The notes below the pieces were generated by a model that was not told where the DNA came from, did no database searches, and was given only the letters and a program-made list of their open reading frames with translations. The position numbers and the translations under genes are program-made. DNA of 64,000 bases from Frigoriglobus tundricola (GTDB lineage: Bacteria; Planctomycetota; Planctomycetia; Gemmatales; Gemmataceae), in NCBI RefSeq assembly GCF_013128195.2, contig NZ_CP053452.2:6758001-6822000 (forward strand), read 5' to 3'. How positions within the stretch are numbered: the stretch's first letter is position 1; every line of letters begins with the position of its first letter. Positions 17,347 through 24,859 of the stretch are shown piece by piece.

Positions 17347-18284
17347 TACGACATCCCGAGCCGGGTGTTCCTGAACAAGATCCCCACGCGCCAGAGCAAG
17401 TTCAAGTTCGAGCGGGTGCCCGGGATCAGCCACATCGGCGACGAGAACATCGTGGTGGGCGAGACCGAGGCGTACCCGGAAGTGGGCGTCACGGAAGACT
17501 GGATCGACACCCCGGAGACCCGGAAGCGCGGCATGGTGGCTCGGGCCACCCGCGAGGTGATCTTCTTCGACCAGACTGGCCAGTACCTGGACCGCCTGGG
17601 CCGGATCGGTGAGTGGCTGGGCGTGAACGACGAGAAGCGGGCCATCGCCGCGGTCGTGGACGCCGGCGAGAGCACCACGTACGGCCAGTACCAGTACCGG
17701 TGGCGGAACTACGGGCCGGTGAACACCTACGGCCTGAACAGCGGGTTCCACTCGTGGACCAACCTCCAGAGCGGGAACAGCCTGGTGACGTACGCCAACG
17801 TCCAGGCGGCCTGGCAGCTCCTGGTGCAGATCCTCGACCCGTACACCGGCGAGCCGCAGAACGTGACGATGAAGCACATCTGCGTGCCCCCGGCCCTGGC
17901 CTTCGCCGTGCCATTTGCCTTAAAGGGGATGGTGAAGAGGACGGCCCCCGGGTACGCCACGAGCGGCAACCCGGTGAGCACCGAGATCAACAACCCGACC
18001 GGCGACATCATCGGGAACCTGGAGATCCTCTCGACCCAACTGTTCCGCTCGATCAGCGGGTCGGACACGAGCTGGTTCGTGGGCGACATCTCGGCCTCGT
18101 TCGAGCAGATCGAGAACTGGCCGCTCACCGTGACCACGCTCGGCGGCCAGAGCCAGATGGACTTCGACTTCGACGTGATGTTCCAGACGAAGGTGAGCAA
18201 GCGCTCGACCTTCACCACGGTCCAGCCCCGCAAGATGGTGAAGTGTACCCCCTGATACACGGTCCGGTTGATGCGGTCGGCGTT

Positions 18285-18432
18285 CTGTGTTCGTGGCACA
18301 GGCTTTCCAGCCTGTGTACCTGGAAGCACAGGCTGGAAAGCCTGTGCCACGAAAAACCGTCCTGTGTTTGTGGGACGGGCTTTCCAGCCTGTGCACCTGG
18401 AACCACGGGCTGGAGGGCCGGGGCCACAAAAA
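18285..18432. repeat. Two adjacent palindromic MITE-like elements, copy 2
   Basis: The first has perfect 25-bp arms at 18292-18316 and 18327-18351. The second (about 18368-18429) is a degenerate copy of the same palindrome. They fill most of the 218-bp gap between the capsid gene and the next phage gene. The family is therefore not confined to host DNA. Confidence 0.8.
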
Positions 18433-18473
18433 TCGACGCGCTCAACTGGATCGTGCATGAACCCGGAGCAGTG

Positions 18474-18845
18474 ATGACCGCAGCCGAGACCGCGACCGAA
18501 GACCCCGAACTGAAGGCCCTGGTGGACCAGGGGGCGCCCAAGAGCAAGAGCAAGGTGGTGCCGCAGCCCGGGGCGGCCGGCGTGTGCGAGGAGTACCACC
18601 GGGCGCAACCGCACCTGGGGCTCAAGCGGTTCTACGTCCGCGCCCTGAACGCCGAGTGCCACGTGGGCAAGTACCTCCTGGCGCCCGACCCGGCGACCGC
18701 CGAGAAGCTGTACACCGCGGCCGTGGCCGAACACCTGGCGGCGGTGGGGTACGCCAAGAACCCCAAGACCGGCGGCTGGCAGAAGGACGACGCCGACCGC
18801 GGCGCCGCGGGCCTGGTGCTCCGCACCGAGCCCCTCACGGACTGA
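18474..18845 (+). CDS. Hypothetical phage protein, possible head-tail region
   Basis: 123 residues, not recognised. The N-terminal 35 residues are acidic and Lys/Ser/Pro-rich and probably disordered. The remainder is a compact alpha/beta domain with Leu-Gly-Leu-Lys-Arg-Phe-Tyr-Val and Glu-Cys-His-Val-Gly-Lys-Tyr, closing with Gly-Tyr-Ala-Lys-Asn-Pro. The ATG at 18474 is the first Met in frame after the repeats. Its place just after the capsid gene suggests a head-associated role, but the sequence does not prove it. Confidence 0.6.
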   Translation: MTAAETATEDPELKALVDQGAPKSKSKVVPQPGAAGVCEEYHRAQPHLGLKRFYVRALNAECHVGKYLLAPDPATAEKLYTAAVAEHLAAVGYAKNPKTGGWQKDDADRGAAGLVLRTEPLTD

Positions 18846-18866
18846 CCCCCCAGAGGACCATTGATC

Positions 18867-19943
18867 ATGGCGCAGAGCGTCGCCGACGGCCAGCTCCCGA
18901 CCGCGCCCGCCGCGCTGTACACGGTGCCCGCGGCACCGGCACAGCTCAGTTACCAGGCCACGGTCAACTGCTTCAACACCTCCGCCTCCCTGATGCAGAC
19001 GGTGGTCATCACCGCCACGCGGGCGGCGACGGGCAACACGCGGACCATTCACCGCGCGGTCCTAGCGCCGAACGAGAAGCTGGTGGTGCAGGGCATCCCG
19101 GTGGCGACCGGGGACAGCCTCAACGGCTACACGACCACGGTGGCCGCGGTGGACTACGTGGTGACGACCACGGGCACGGACGTGCCGCTCACGGGGACCA
19201 GCTTCGACGCCAACGGGGCGATCAAGCAGGTCAACTCCGGGATCGCGGGCAACCAGGCCGTGAGCGGCAACCTGACGGTCCAGGGGCTGATCTACGAGAG
19301 CGGGGCGGTGGTCGCGCCGTACAGCGGCGGCGGCCAGGCCAACGCGACCCAGCTCGCCAGCGAGATCAACAAGGTCACGGCCAGCGTCGCGGCGTCGGCC
19401 CCGTACGACAGCCTGAAGCTGCCGGCGAGCGCGGCGGGCCTGGACATCATCGTGGTGAACACCAGCCCGAACTCGATCCAGGTGTTCGGGAGCGGGGCGG
19501 ACACGATCAACGCCCAGACCGCGACGGTGGGCGTCACCCAGATGGCGCAGTCGGTCGCCCTGTACACCTGTGCCGCCGCGGGGACGTGGCAGACCGAGGG
19601 CATCGGGGGCGGGTACAGCGCCTCGTTCCAGACGGTGTCGAACGTGAGCGGCCTCACGGCCCACGCCGGCGGCGGGCAGGGCACCGCGACGGCGCTGACC
19701 GCGATGAACAACCGGGTGACAACGGTGGCGACGACCGGCGACTCGGTGATCCTGCCGACCAACTTCCCGGGCATGGTGATCGGGGTGTTCAACGCCGGGG
19801 CCAACGCGTGCAACGTGTTCCCGGACACCGGGAGCAACATCAACGGCGCGTCGGCCAACGCCGCCTACGCCCTGGCGAGCGGCAAGAACGCGGTCTTCTA
19901 CTGTTTAGCGTCCGGTGTGTGGCACGCGATTTCGGGCACCTGA
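18867..19943 (+). CDS. Phage structural protein, beta-rich and Ala/Gly/Thr-rich
   Basis: 358 residues with AGAGGA upstream of the ATG. The composition (very high Ala, Gly, Thr, Val, Asn) is typical of head fibres or tail structural proteins. Internal similarity is visible between two roughly 95-residue segments, each running from an Ala-Asn-Ala-Thr or Gly-Thr-Ala-Thr stretch to a Val-Phe-Gly or Val-Phe-Pro segment with a Cys-containing end. This suggests a duplicated beta-domain. No enzymatic motif is seen. The position between capsid and connector genes suggests a head fibre or decoration role; this is uncertain. Confidence 0.6.
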   Translation: MAQSVADGQLPTAPAALYTVPAAPAQLSYQATVNCFNTSASLMQTVVITATRAATGNTRTIHRAVLAPNEKLVVQGIPVATGDSLNGYTTTVAAVDYVVTTTGTDVPLTGTSFDANGAIKQVNSGIAGNQAVSGNLTVQGLIYESGAVVAPYSGGGQANATQLASEINKVTASVAASAPYDSLKLPASAAGLDIIVVNTSPNSIQVFGSGADTINAQTATVGVTQMAQSVALYTCAAAGTWQTEGIGGGYSASFQTVSNVSGLTAHAGGGQGTATALTAMNNRVTTVATTGDSVILPTNFPGMVIGVFNAGANACNVFPDTGSNINGASANAAYALASGKNAVFYCLASGVWHAISGT

Positions 19944-19956
19944 GCGGGGGGCGGCC

Positions 19957-20169
19957 GTGCAAGAGTGGCAACTGATCCAGACCGCGCTGATCAACGTGGC
20001 GCAGCAGCTGGCGGACATGACCGCCAGCCCCAAGCCGACGTACTCGATGGACGGGAAATCCATTAGCTGGGGCGAGCACTTCAACAACCTGCTCGCGAGC
20101 CAGCAGAAGCTCCGCGAGCAGTTGCAGAAGGCCCAGGGGCCGTTCACCCTGACCTCCGTTGCCCGGTGA
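19957..20169 (+). CDS. Small helical phage protein
   Basis: 70 residues from a GTG start at 19957 preceded by GCGGGGGGCGG. Two amphipathic helices (about 2-22 and 38-58) flank a short Pro/Tyr turn. It overlaps nothing and is followed 3 bp later by the next gene, so it is part of the same translated run. It is a candidate small connector or chaperone; no family is recognised. Confidence 0.6.
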   Translation: MQEWQLIQTALINVAQQLADMTASPKPTYSMDGKSISWGEHFNNLLASQQKLREQLQKAQGPFTLTSVAR

Positions 20170-20172
20170 CCT

Positions 20173-20517
20173 GTGGCCATCGACCTGAGCACCGAGTACC
20201 TGTGGATCGACGACCCGCTCACCGTGACATATGCCGTGAAGACGGCCGAGGGGACGTGGGCGAACGGACAGTTCGTGCCGTACGCCCAGCGCTCCGCCCC
20301 GTCCCTCAAGGACTTCAAGGCGGACCCGGCCATCCAGAAGACGGACGCGTTCTTCCACCTGTGGACCGCGAACCTGAACGGGATCGTGCCCAGGATGGGG
20401 GACAAGCTGACGGACCCGGCCGGTGTCGTGTGGGTGGTGCGTGAAGTGGACCTGCTGGACCGCGACGTGAGCGGGGTGCAGCGGTACCGGTGCCGCTGTA
20501 TCGCTCAGTTGGTGTGA
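20173..20517 (+). CDS. Putative head-tail joining protein
   Basis: 114 residues from a GTG start. The size, beta-rich pattern (Val-Thr-Tyr-Ala-Val, Gly-Val-Val-Trp-Val-Val-Arg-Glu-Val) and position between head and tail genes fit a head-closure or stopper protein. The annotation is from gene order and fold impression, not from a recognised motif. It is followed 7 bp later by the next small gene. Confidence 0.55.
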   Translation: MAIDLSTEYLWIDDPLTVTYAVKTAEGTWANGQFVPYAQRSAPSLKDFKADPAIQKTDAFFHLWTANLNGIVPRMGDKLTDPAGVVWVVREVDLLDRDVSGVQRYRCRCIAQLV

Positions 20518-20524
20518 GGCCCTT

Positions 20525-20974
20525 ATGCCGGCGCCGCCCGATGTCCTCGCCGCCATTTTGACCGACTTCCGGACGCTCATTGCGGGGCTCTCGCTGGGGC
20601 CGCCCGTGGTCGTCCGGAAGGGGGCGAAAAAGGAGCCCGGCGTGGACGCGGCCACGCAGATCACGATCAGCAAGGCGGTGGAGGCCGAGAGGAAGATCAA
20701 GATCGCGTTCGGCCACCTGGCGACGGTCTGGCCGATCGAGGTCACGCTGATCGCGCCGAACAACGACGACTTCGTGACCAACATGGGCACGTACTCGAGT
20801 TACCGGCAGCAGATCGCGGCGCTCTTCGGGCCGCCGTACGCGAGCCCGCTCCTGCCGACGGCCCCGGGCGTGTACAACCTGGCGATCCGCCCCAAGGACT
20901 ACCTGAACCGCGGCGACATGGCGAACAACGTGGACCGGTGGACGCTCGTGGTGGACGTGTACACGGCGATCTAA
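20525..20974 (+). CDS. Putative tail completion/neck protein
   Basis: 149 residues. An N-terminal helix (Ala-Ala-Ile-Leu-Thr-Asp-Phe) is followed by alternating strands and helices with a Tyr-Asn-Leu-Ala-Ile-Arg-Pro segment. It ends in Trp-Thr-Leu-Val-Val-Asp-Val-Tyr. This order and size fit tail-terminator (gpU-like) or neck proteins, which sit on top of the tail tube. The IS630-type copy 2 is inserted 27 bp after its stop, so this gene is intact. Confidence 0.55.
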   Translation: MPAPPDVLAAILTDFRTLIAGLSLGPPVVVRKGAKKEPGVDAATQITISKAVEAERKIKIAFGHLATVWPIEVTLIAPNNDDFVTNMGTYSSYRQQIAALFGPPYASPLLPTAPGVYNLAIRPKDYLNRGDMANNVDRWTLVVDVYTAI

Positions 20975-21000
20975 TGCCGTCGGCCCTTAGCCGTGGGCTA

Positions 21001-22159
21001 TTACTTCGGCAAGGAAGTTGCTCAAAACTAGACGAGTCCACATTGAGGCCCTGATGGGTCTTGCCATCGTCCGATAGGTTGCTGTGTCATGGCGATCACC
21101 TTGCCGGATTCTCGTGGGCTGTCCGACGACGTCATGCAGGCGTTGCGCGTGCGCGCGTTGCACGCGATCGAGTCCGGGTTCTCGCAAGCCGATGTGGCCC
21201 GCGTGCTGGGTGTGGCGGGTGAAACGGTGTCGCGTTGGTGGACGGCGTACACGACCGGCGGGTTGGACGCCCTGCCCCAGGATCGCACCGGGCGCCCGGT
21301 CGGAACCGGGCGCACCCTTTCCGACACACAGTGTGCTCATCTGCAACAGCTCCTGGACACAAAGAGCCCGGCGGATCTGGGGATCGCCGCGCCGGTGTGG
21401 AACCGTCGCGCGGTTCGCGATCTGATCCTCAAGGAGTACGGGCTCCGGATGCCGATCCGCACCGTGGGGGAATACCTGCGGCGCTGGGGCTACACGGCCA
21501 AGAAGCCGTCCCGCCACGCCCGCAAACAAGACCCCGACGAAGTGCGGGAGTGGCTCGAGCAGACGTACCCGGCCATTGAGAAGCTGGCCCGGGTGGAACG
21601 GGCCACCATCTTCTGGTGCGATGAAACGGGGGTCGCCGCCGACGCGTATCCCGGTTACGGGTACGCCCGCGCGGGCGAACGGGCGACGATCCAGGTTCCC
21701 GATCCGCACATCCGGATCAACATGGTGTCCGGGATCAGCAACACGGGCGAGGTGCGGTTCATGACGTACGCGGGGACGATGACCGCCGAACGGTTCATCG
21801 CGTTCCTGAAGCAGCTGCTGGCGACCGTGCCGGGCGCGATCTTTGTGATCGTGGATAGCTTGTCGGCCCACACCACGGAGACGGTCGCCACGTGGGTACA
21901 AGAGCATGAGGAACGCGTGGCCGTGTTTTATCTGCCCCGGTACAGCCCCGAATTGAACCCCGACGAATATCTCAACAACGACCTGAAGGGGAACGTGCAT
22001 GACGCCGGCTTGCCCGACACCAGCAAGACCTTGCGATCGCGCGTCCAACGCTTCATGCACAAGCTCCTCATGCTCCCCAAACACGTGATGAGCTACTTCC
22101 TCCACCCCAAGATCAGCTATTGCTCATCAGATTAATGACAATCTTGTTTGCCGAGGTAA
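21001..22159 (+). mobile_element. IS630-family insertion sequence (type A, copy 2)
   Basis: 1159 bp bounded by TA at 20999-21000 and 22160-22161. Ends read TTACTTCGGCAAGGAAGTTG on the left and, inverted, TTACCTCGGCAAACAAGATT on the right. They match copy 1 with a few differences, so the two insertions come from related elements rather than one very recent duplication. It lies between genes and interrupts none. Confidence 0.95.
21089..22135 (+). CDS. IS630-type transposase
   Basis: 348 residues, co-linear with the copy at 16276-17322, including Phe-Trp-Cys-Asp-Glu-Thr-Gly and Ser-Pro-Glu-Leu-Asn-Pro-Asp-Glu. The second catalytic region reads Val-Ile-Val-Asp-Ser-Leu-Ser-Ala-His rather than Asp-Asn-Leu-Pro. 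The Asp itself is kept, so the enzyme may still be active. Confidence 0.95.
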   Translation: MAITLPDSRGLSDDVMQALRVRALHAIESGFSQADVARVLGVAGETVSRWWTAYTTGGLDALPQDRTGRPVGTGRTLSDTQCAHLQQLLDTKSPADLGIAAPVWNRRAVRDLILKEYGLRMPIRTVGEYLRRWGYTAKKPSRHARKQDPDEVREWLEQTYPAIEKLARVERATIFWCDETGVAADAYPGYGYARAGERATIQVPDPHIRINMVSGISNTGEVRFMTYAGTMTAERFIAFLKQLLATVPGAIFVIVDSLSAHTTETVATWVQEHEERVAVFYLPRYSPELNPDEYLNNDLKGNVHDAGLPDTSKTLRSRVQRFMHKLLMLPKHVMSYFLHPKISYCSSD

Positions 22160-22225
22160 TATGTGCCAGAGGAACCGCCCCCTGTTCGGCCGGCGGCCGA
22201 CAGCTGACAGCCAGGAGCTTTTCAA

Positions 22226-22462
22226 ATGGCGATCCCGATCGAGGGCATGGTGGGCTACATCCGCAGCCGCCCGAAGCGCAACGGCCCACCGAAAAAGGGG
22301 CCGGACGGCAAGCCGCTGCCCGCCGAACTGGAGCTGTGGATCGATCAGACCGTTTTGCTGACCACAACCCCGACCGGCCCCGTGGTCAGCAAGCCCGCGG
22401 ACTGCACCGGCATCTTGTACAGCGTGAACGGCAAGCTTGTGGTCGAGTACCCCGAGGTTTGA
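22226..22462 (+). CDS. Small hypothetical phage protein
   Basis: 78 residues with CAGGAG upstream. A basic, Pro/Lys-rich loop (Arg-Pro-Lys-Arg-Asn-Gly-Pro-Pro-Lys-Lys) is followed by a beta-rich C-terminal half. It ends 3 bp before the next gene. Probably a minor tail protein by position; no family is recognised. Confidence 0.6.
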   Translation: MAIPIEGMVGYIRSRPKRNGPPKKGPDGKPLPAELELWIDQTVLLTTTPTGPVVSKPADCTGILYSVNGKLVVEYPEV

Positions 22463-22465
22463 CCC

Positions 22466-22951
22466 GTGCCGATCTCGACACTCTCAGCAAACATGGTGGT
22501 GCAATGGGCGCTCACACACACCAACACGGGCGGCTTCGCGCCGACCACGCAGGGGCCGGACGGCGTCGAGTACAACCTGGCCGACCTGAACACGATATTC
22601 GACCAACTGTACAGCGCCAGTCTGACCGTCAACCCGAGTTCGACAACCACGCTCGACCTGACGAGCCTGACGAACCTCGTGGACGAGTCGCTGTCGTTCA
22701 CGGCGCTCCTGTTCCTGTTCGCCCTGCCGTCCGGCGCCGCTCTGAGCGTCGGCCCCGGGGCCAGTAACGGGCTCCAAATCTTCGGCGGAACGGGCGTGGC
22801 GGTCGGGGTCCCCGTGAACGGGGCGCTGTTCTGGGGCGGCGACCCGGCCGGGGCGGGCCTCACCGTGAATTCGACCAACAAGACGCTCGCGTTCCGGAAC
22901 GCGGGCGCCGGCACCCTCACCCTCGATCTCGTACTCGCCGGAGACGCGTAG
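22466..22951 (+). CDS. Putative minor tail protein
   Basis: 161 residues from a GTG start. It is Thr/Ser/Leu/Gly-rich and predicted to be largely beta, with a repeated Thr-Leu-Asp-Leu motif near residues 60 and 152. No enzymatic motif is present. It lies 2 bp ahead of the tail-tube candidate in the same strand run. The call rests on composition and position. Confidence 0.5.
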   Translation: MPISTLSANMVVQWALTHTNTGGFAPTTQGPDGVEYNLADLNTIFDQLYSASLTVNPSSTTTLDLTSLTNLVDESLSFTALLFLFALPSGAALSVGPGASNGLQIFGGTGVAVGVPVNGALFWGGDPAGAGLTVNSTNKTLAFRNAGAGTLTLDLVLAGDA

Positions 22952-22953
22952 CA

Positions 22954-23328
22954 ATGACCTTTAACCCGCTGTCCGGCGTCACCGGGTCCGTCTCGATCGG
23001 CGCAACGGCGTTCGCGTTCACCAAGTGGACGCTGGAGATGAAGTGCGTCGTGGTGAAGGCCAACAACTTCACCGGCGGCGGCTACCAGCAGGTCGTGGCC
23101 GGCATGGTGTCGGCGAGCCTCACCCTGGAGGCCGACACCTACGACCAGGGGAACATGGCGTTCAGCGTGGGCGAGACGTACGACTTCGTTCTCGGTTACA
23201 CGAGCGAGGTCAACGTCACCGTTCACGTCCTGATCGAGTCGATCAGCCCCACCGTGGACTACGAGAACGGCCAGCCCATCAAGATCAGCGGCCAGAGCAA
23301 CGGATCGTTCGACGCCGGAATCTCGTGA
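22954..23328 (+). CDS. Putative tail tube protein
   Basis: 124 residues. It is beta-rich, with one central Lys-Trp-Thr-Leu-Glu-Met strand and a conserved-looking Tyr-Thr-Ser-Glu-Val-Asn-Val-Thr-Val-His-Val segment, and it ends Phe-Asp-Ala-Gly. The size and strand pattern fit the single-domain tube proteins that stack to form the siphophage tail. The gene lies directly before the G/GT chaperone gene, which is the expected neighbour of the tube protein. Confidence comes mainly from that order. Confidence 0.6.
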   Translation: MTFNPLSGVTGSVSIGATAFAFTKWTLEMKCVVVKANNFTGGGYQQVVAGMVSASLTLEADTYDQGNMAFSVGETYDFVLGYTSEVNVTVHVLIESISPTVDYENGQPIKISGQSNGSFDAGIS

Positions 23329-23334
23329 GGTCCC

Positions 23335-23811
23335 ATGTCCGTCCTGACCACCCTCGTCGGCGGCCACTACGCGCTGACCGCCGGCGACAAAACGTACCGG
23401 GTCAAATCGCTCATCGACCAGCAGATGCAGGCCGATTTCGCCCGCTGGCACTTCGAGCGGGCGGTCGGCGAGCTGCTCGCCGCGCGCGCCCTGTACTCCG
23501 ACGCCGAGTTCGCGGCCGAGCGCGAGAAGCTCCGGGCGGACCACCGCGCCGGGCGGTACGACTTCAAATCCGCCAGGGGCGCGGAGCTGCTGGGCACGCC
23601 GCCGGGCGTCGCCTTCATCCTGGCGCAGCTCGTCGAGGGCCTGGACCCGGCCGCGGCCCCGGAGCTGGTCGCACAGTGCCAGGAGGACGTGACCGTCCTC
23701 CTTCAGCAGATCGTCTCGGATTCGTTCCCCGAGGCGATCGGCCTGGCAAAAAAAAAGGCGCTCCTGACCGAGCCCGTTCGGACGGCCCGCCCGAAACCCC
23801 GGAAGGGGTAA
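23335..23811 (+). CDS. Tail assembly chaperone, short form (lambda G-like)
   Basis: 158 residues. It is helical with an Arg/Glu/Ala-rich middle and ends in a basic Pro-Arg-Lys-Gly tail. In lambda-like phages the short form (G) and a longer fusion made by -1 frameshifting (GT) coat the tape measure and recruit tube protein. Here a run of nine A residues at 23748-23756 contains the canonical A-AAA-AAG heptamer (23751-23757) in the right frame, about 55 bp before the stop. The downstream frame extends far past that stop. The small gene between tube and tape measure, with this slippery site, identifies it functionally even though the primary sequence is not recognisable. Confidence 0.75.
   Translation: MSVLTTLVGGHYALTAGDKTYRVKSLIDQQMQADFARWHFERAVGELLAARALYSDAEFAAEREKLRADHRAGRYDFKSARGAELLGTPPGVAFILAQLVEGLDPAAAPELVAQCQEDVTVLLQQIVSDSFPEAIGLAKKKALLTEPVRTARPKPRKG
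23748..23757 (+). promoter_or_regulatory. Programmed -1 ribosomal frameshift site (A-AAA-AAG)
   Basis: Nine A residues followed by G. The heptamer at 23751-23757 is in phase with the upstream frame (Lys-Lys-Lys). The -1 frame stays open for about 330 bp more, until it reaches IS66. The same heptamer occurs in the transposase of the second IS630-like type (38347-38353), which shows the organism tolerates and probably uses it. Confidence 0.8.
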
Positions 23812-24127
23812 CGTACCTGCGCCGGCTGGACGAGTACCGGGCCGCGGTCCTCGTGGACAAGTTCGGTCTGCGGCCCTGGGAGATCGCCCGGCTCACGGAC
23901 AAACAGATCGCCCAGGTTTACTTCCACGCCCGCGACGAACACGGCGCGCTCGTCGTCCCGACGCGCCCGGTGTCCGCGGCCGAGTTCGGCACCCGGTACG
24001 AGCCGCCGGCGACCCTCGAGGACGAGTTGAAGACGCTGGCCGAGCTGCACCGTACACGACCGGCGAACGGCGTCATTGACAGGTAAGGTAAGTTCGATGG
24101 CATCCGTTTTCCCTGGAGGATGCCGCT

Positions 24128-24475
24128 GTGCCTGCTGTCCCTGCTGCCTCTCGCCGTGACCCGGCCGCCACCCGTCGCCGGTGGGCCGAACGACTCGAAC
24201 GGTTCCGCCGGTCGGGGCAGACGATCGCTCAGTTCTGTGCCGCCGAGGGCGTCTCACCGCCGTCCTTTTATGTGTGGCGGCGAACCCTCGCGGACCACGC
24301 CCCATCACCCGTACCGGTCACTCCGACGCTCGTCCCCATCCGCCTGACCCCGTCGCCCGCCGGACCGCCGATCGAGGTGGTGTTCCCGTCGGGAACCGTC
24401 CTGCGGTTCCCGGTCGATGCCCGACCGGAGGTCATCGCCGCCCTCGTGCATGCGGTGGAGGGGCGCCCGTGCTGA
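24128..24475 (+). CDS. IS66 TnpA-like accessory protein
   Basis: 115 residues. The N-terminal helix-turn-helix (Ser-Gly-Gln-Thr-Ile-Ala-Gln-Phe-Cys-Ala-Ala-Glu-Gly-Val-Ser) followed by Ser-Phe-Tyr-Val-Trp-Arg-Arg is typical of the first IS66 gene, which helps transposition by binding DNA. It overlaps the next gene by 7 bp. Confidence 0.9.
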   Translation: MPAVPAASRRDPAATRRRWAERLERFRRSGQTIAQFCAAEGVSPPSFYVWRRTLADHAPSPVPVTPTLVPIRLTPSPAGPPIEVVFPSGTVLRFPVDARPEVIAALVHAVEGRPC

Positions 24476-24846
24476 GCATTCCACCCACCACCCAGCTCTG
24501 GTACGGCGGGGCCGTCGATCTGCGCCTCGGGTTCGACGGCCTGTACCGCCACGTCCAATCCACGCTTCAGGCCGATCCCTTGAGCGGGCATCTGTTCATT
24601 TTCACCAATCGCTCGGCCAACCGGCTCAAGGCCCTGTACTGGACCCGCCACGGGCTCTGCTTGTGGTGCCAGCGACTCGAGCGCGGGCGGTACCACTTCC
24701 CCACCCCGACCGACCGCAAACTCGAACTCACCGCCACCGAGTTCGCCATGATCCTCGACGGCATCGACTACTCGTCGGCCAAACGTTTCACCCGTTATTG
24801 TCGCCCGAAAGCGTCCGAATCCGACTTGCGCACCCGCACGTCCTGA
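24469..24846 (+). CDS. IS66 TnpB-like accessory protein
   Basis: 125 residues from a GTG start at 24469. It has the classic family signature: Asp-Leu-Arg-Leu-Gly-Phe-Asp-Gly-Leu, then Phe-Ile-Phe-Thr-Asn-Arg, then Leu-Tyr-Trp-Thr-Arg-His-Gly-Leu-Cys-Leu-Trp. It is required for IS66 transposition, although its biochemical role is unclear. It overlaps the TnpA stop. Confidence 0.92.
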   Translation: MLSIPPTTQLWYGGAVDLRLGFDGLYRHVQSTLQADPLSGHLFIFTNRSANRLKALYWTRHGLCLWCQRLERGRYHFPTPTDRKLELTATEFAMILDGIDYSSAKRFTRYCRPKASESDLRTRTS

Positions 24847-24859
24847 CCCATCTTTCGGC

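Larger units (their letters stand above)
15805..18255 (+). pseudogene. Major capsid protein gene split by an IS630-type element
   Basis: The 5' part (15805-16181) and the 3' part (17349-18255) are separated by an insertion. Deleting 16182-17346 plus one TA duplicate gives a continuous 427-codon frame across the joint (Leu-Asp-Ala-Tyr-Asp-Ile-Pro-Ser). The length and position suit an HK97-fold major capsid protein. The C-terminal half has the usual layout, with a P-domain-like Gly-Glu-Trp-Leu helix, Asn/Thr-rich loops and a closing Pro-Arg-Lys-Met segment. The GTG start at 15805 has GGAGCGAG upstream. As it stands, only the first ~125 capsid residues can be made before the frame enters IS sequence, so no capsid can form. 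Confidence 0.85.

Noticed and set aside
17613-18845. A 410-codon frame spanning the capsid end and the next gene
   Set aside because: Its first half is a shadow of the capsid frame and passes through the palindromic repeat; only the part from 18474 looks like a real gene.
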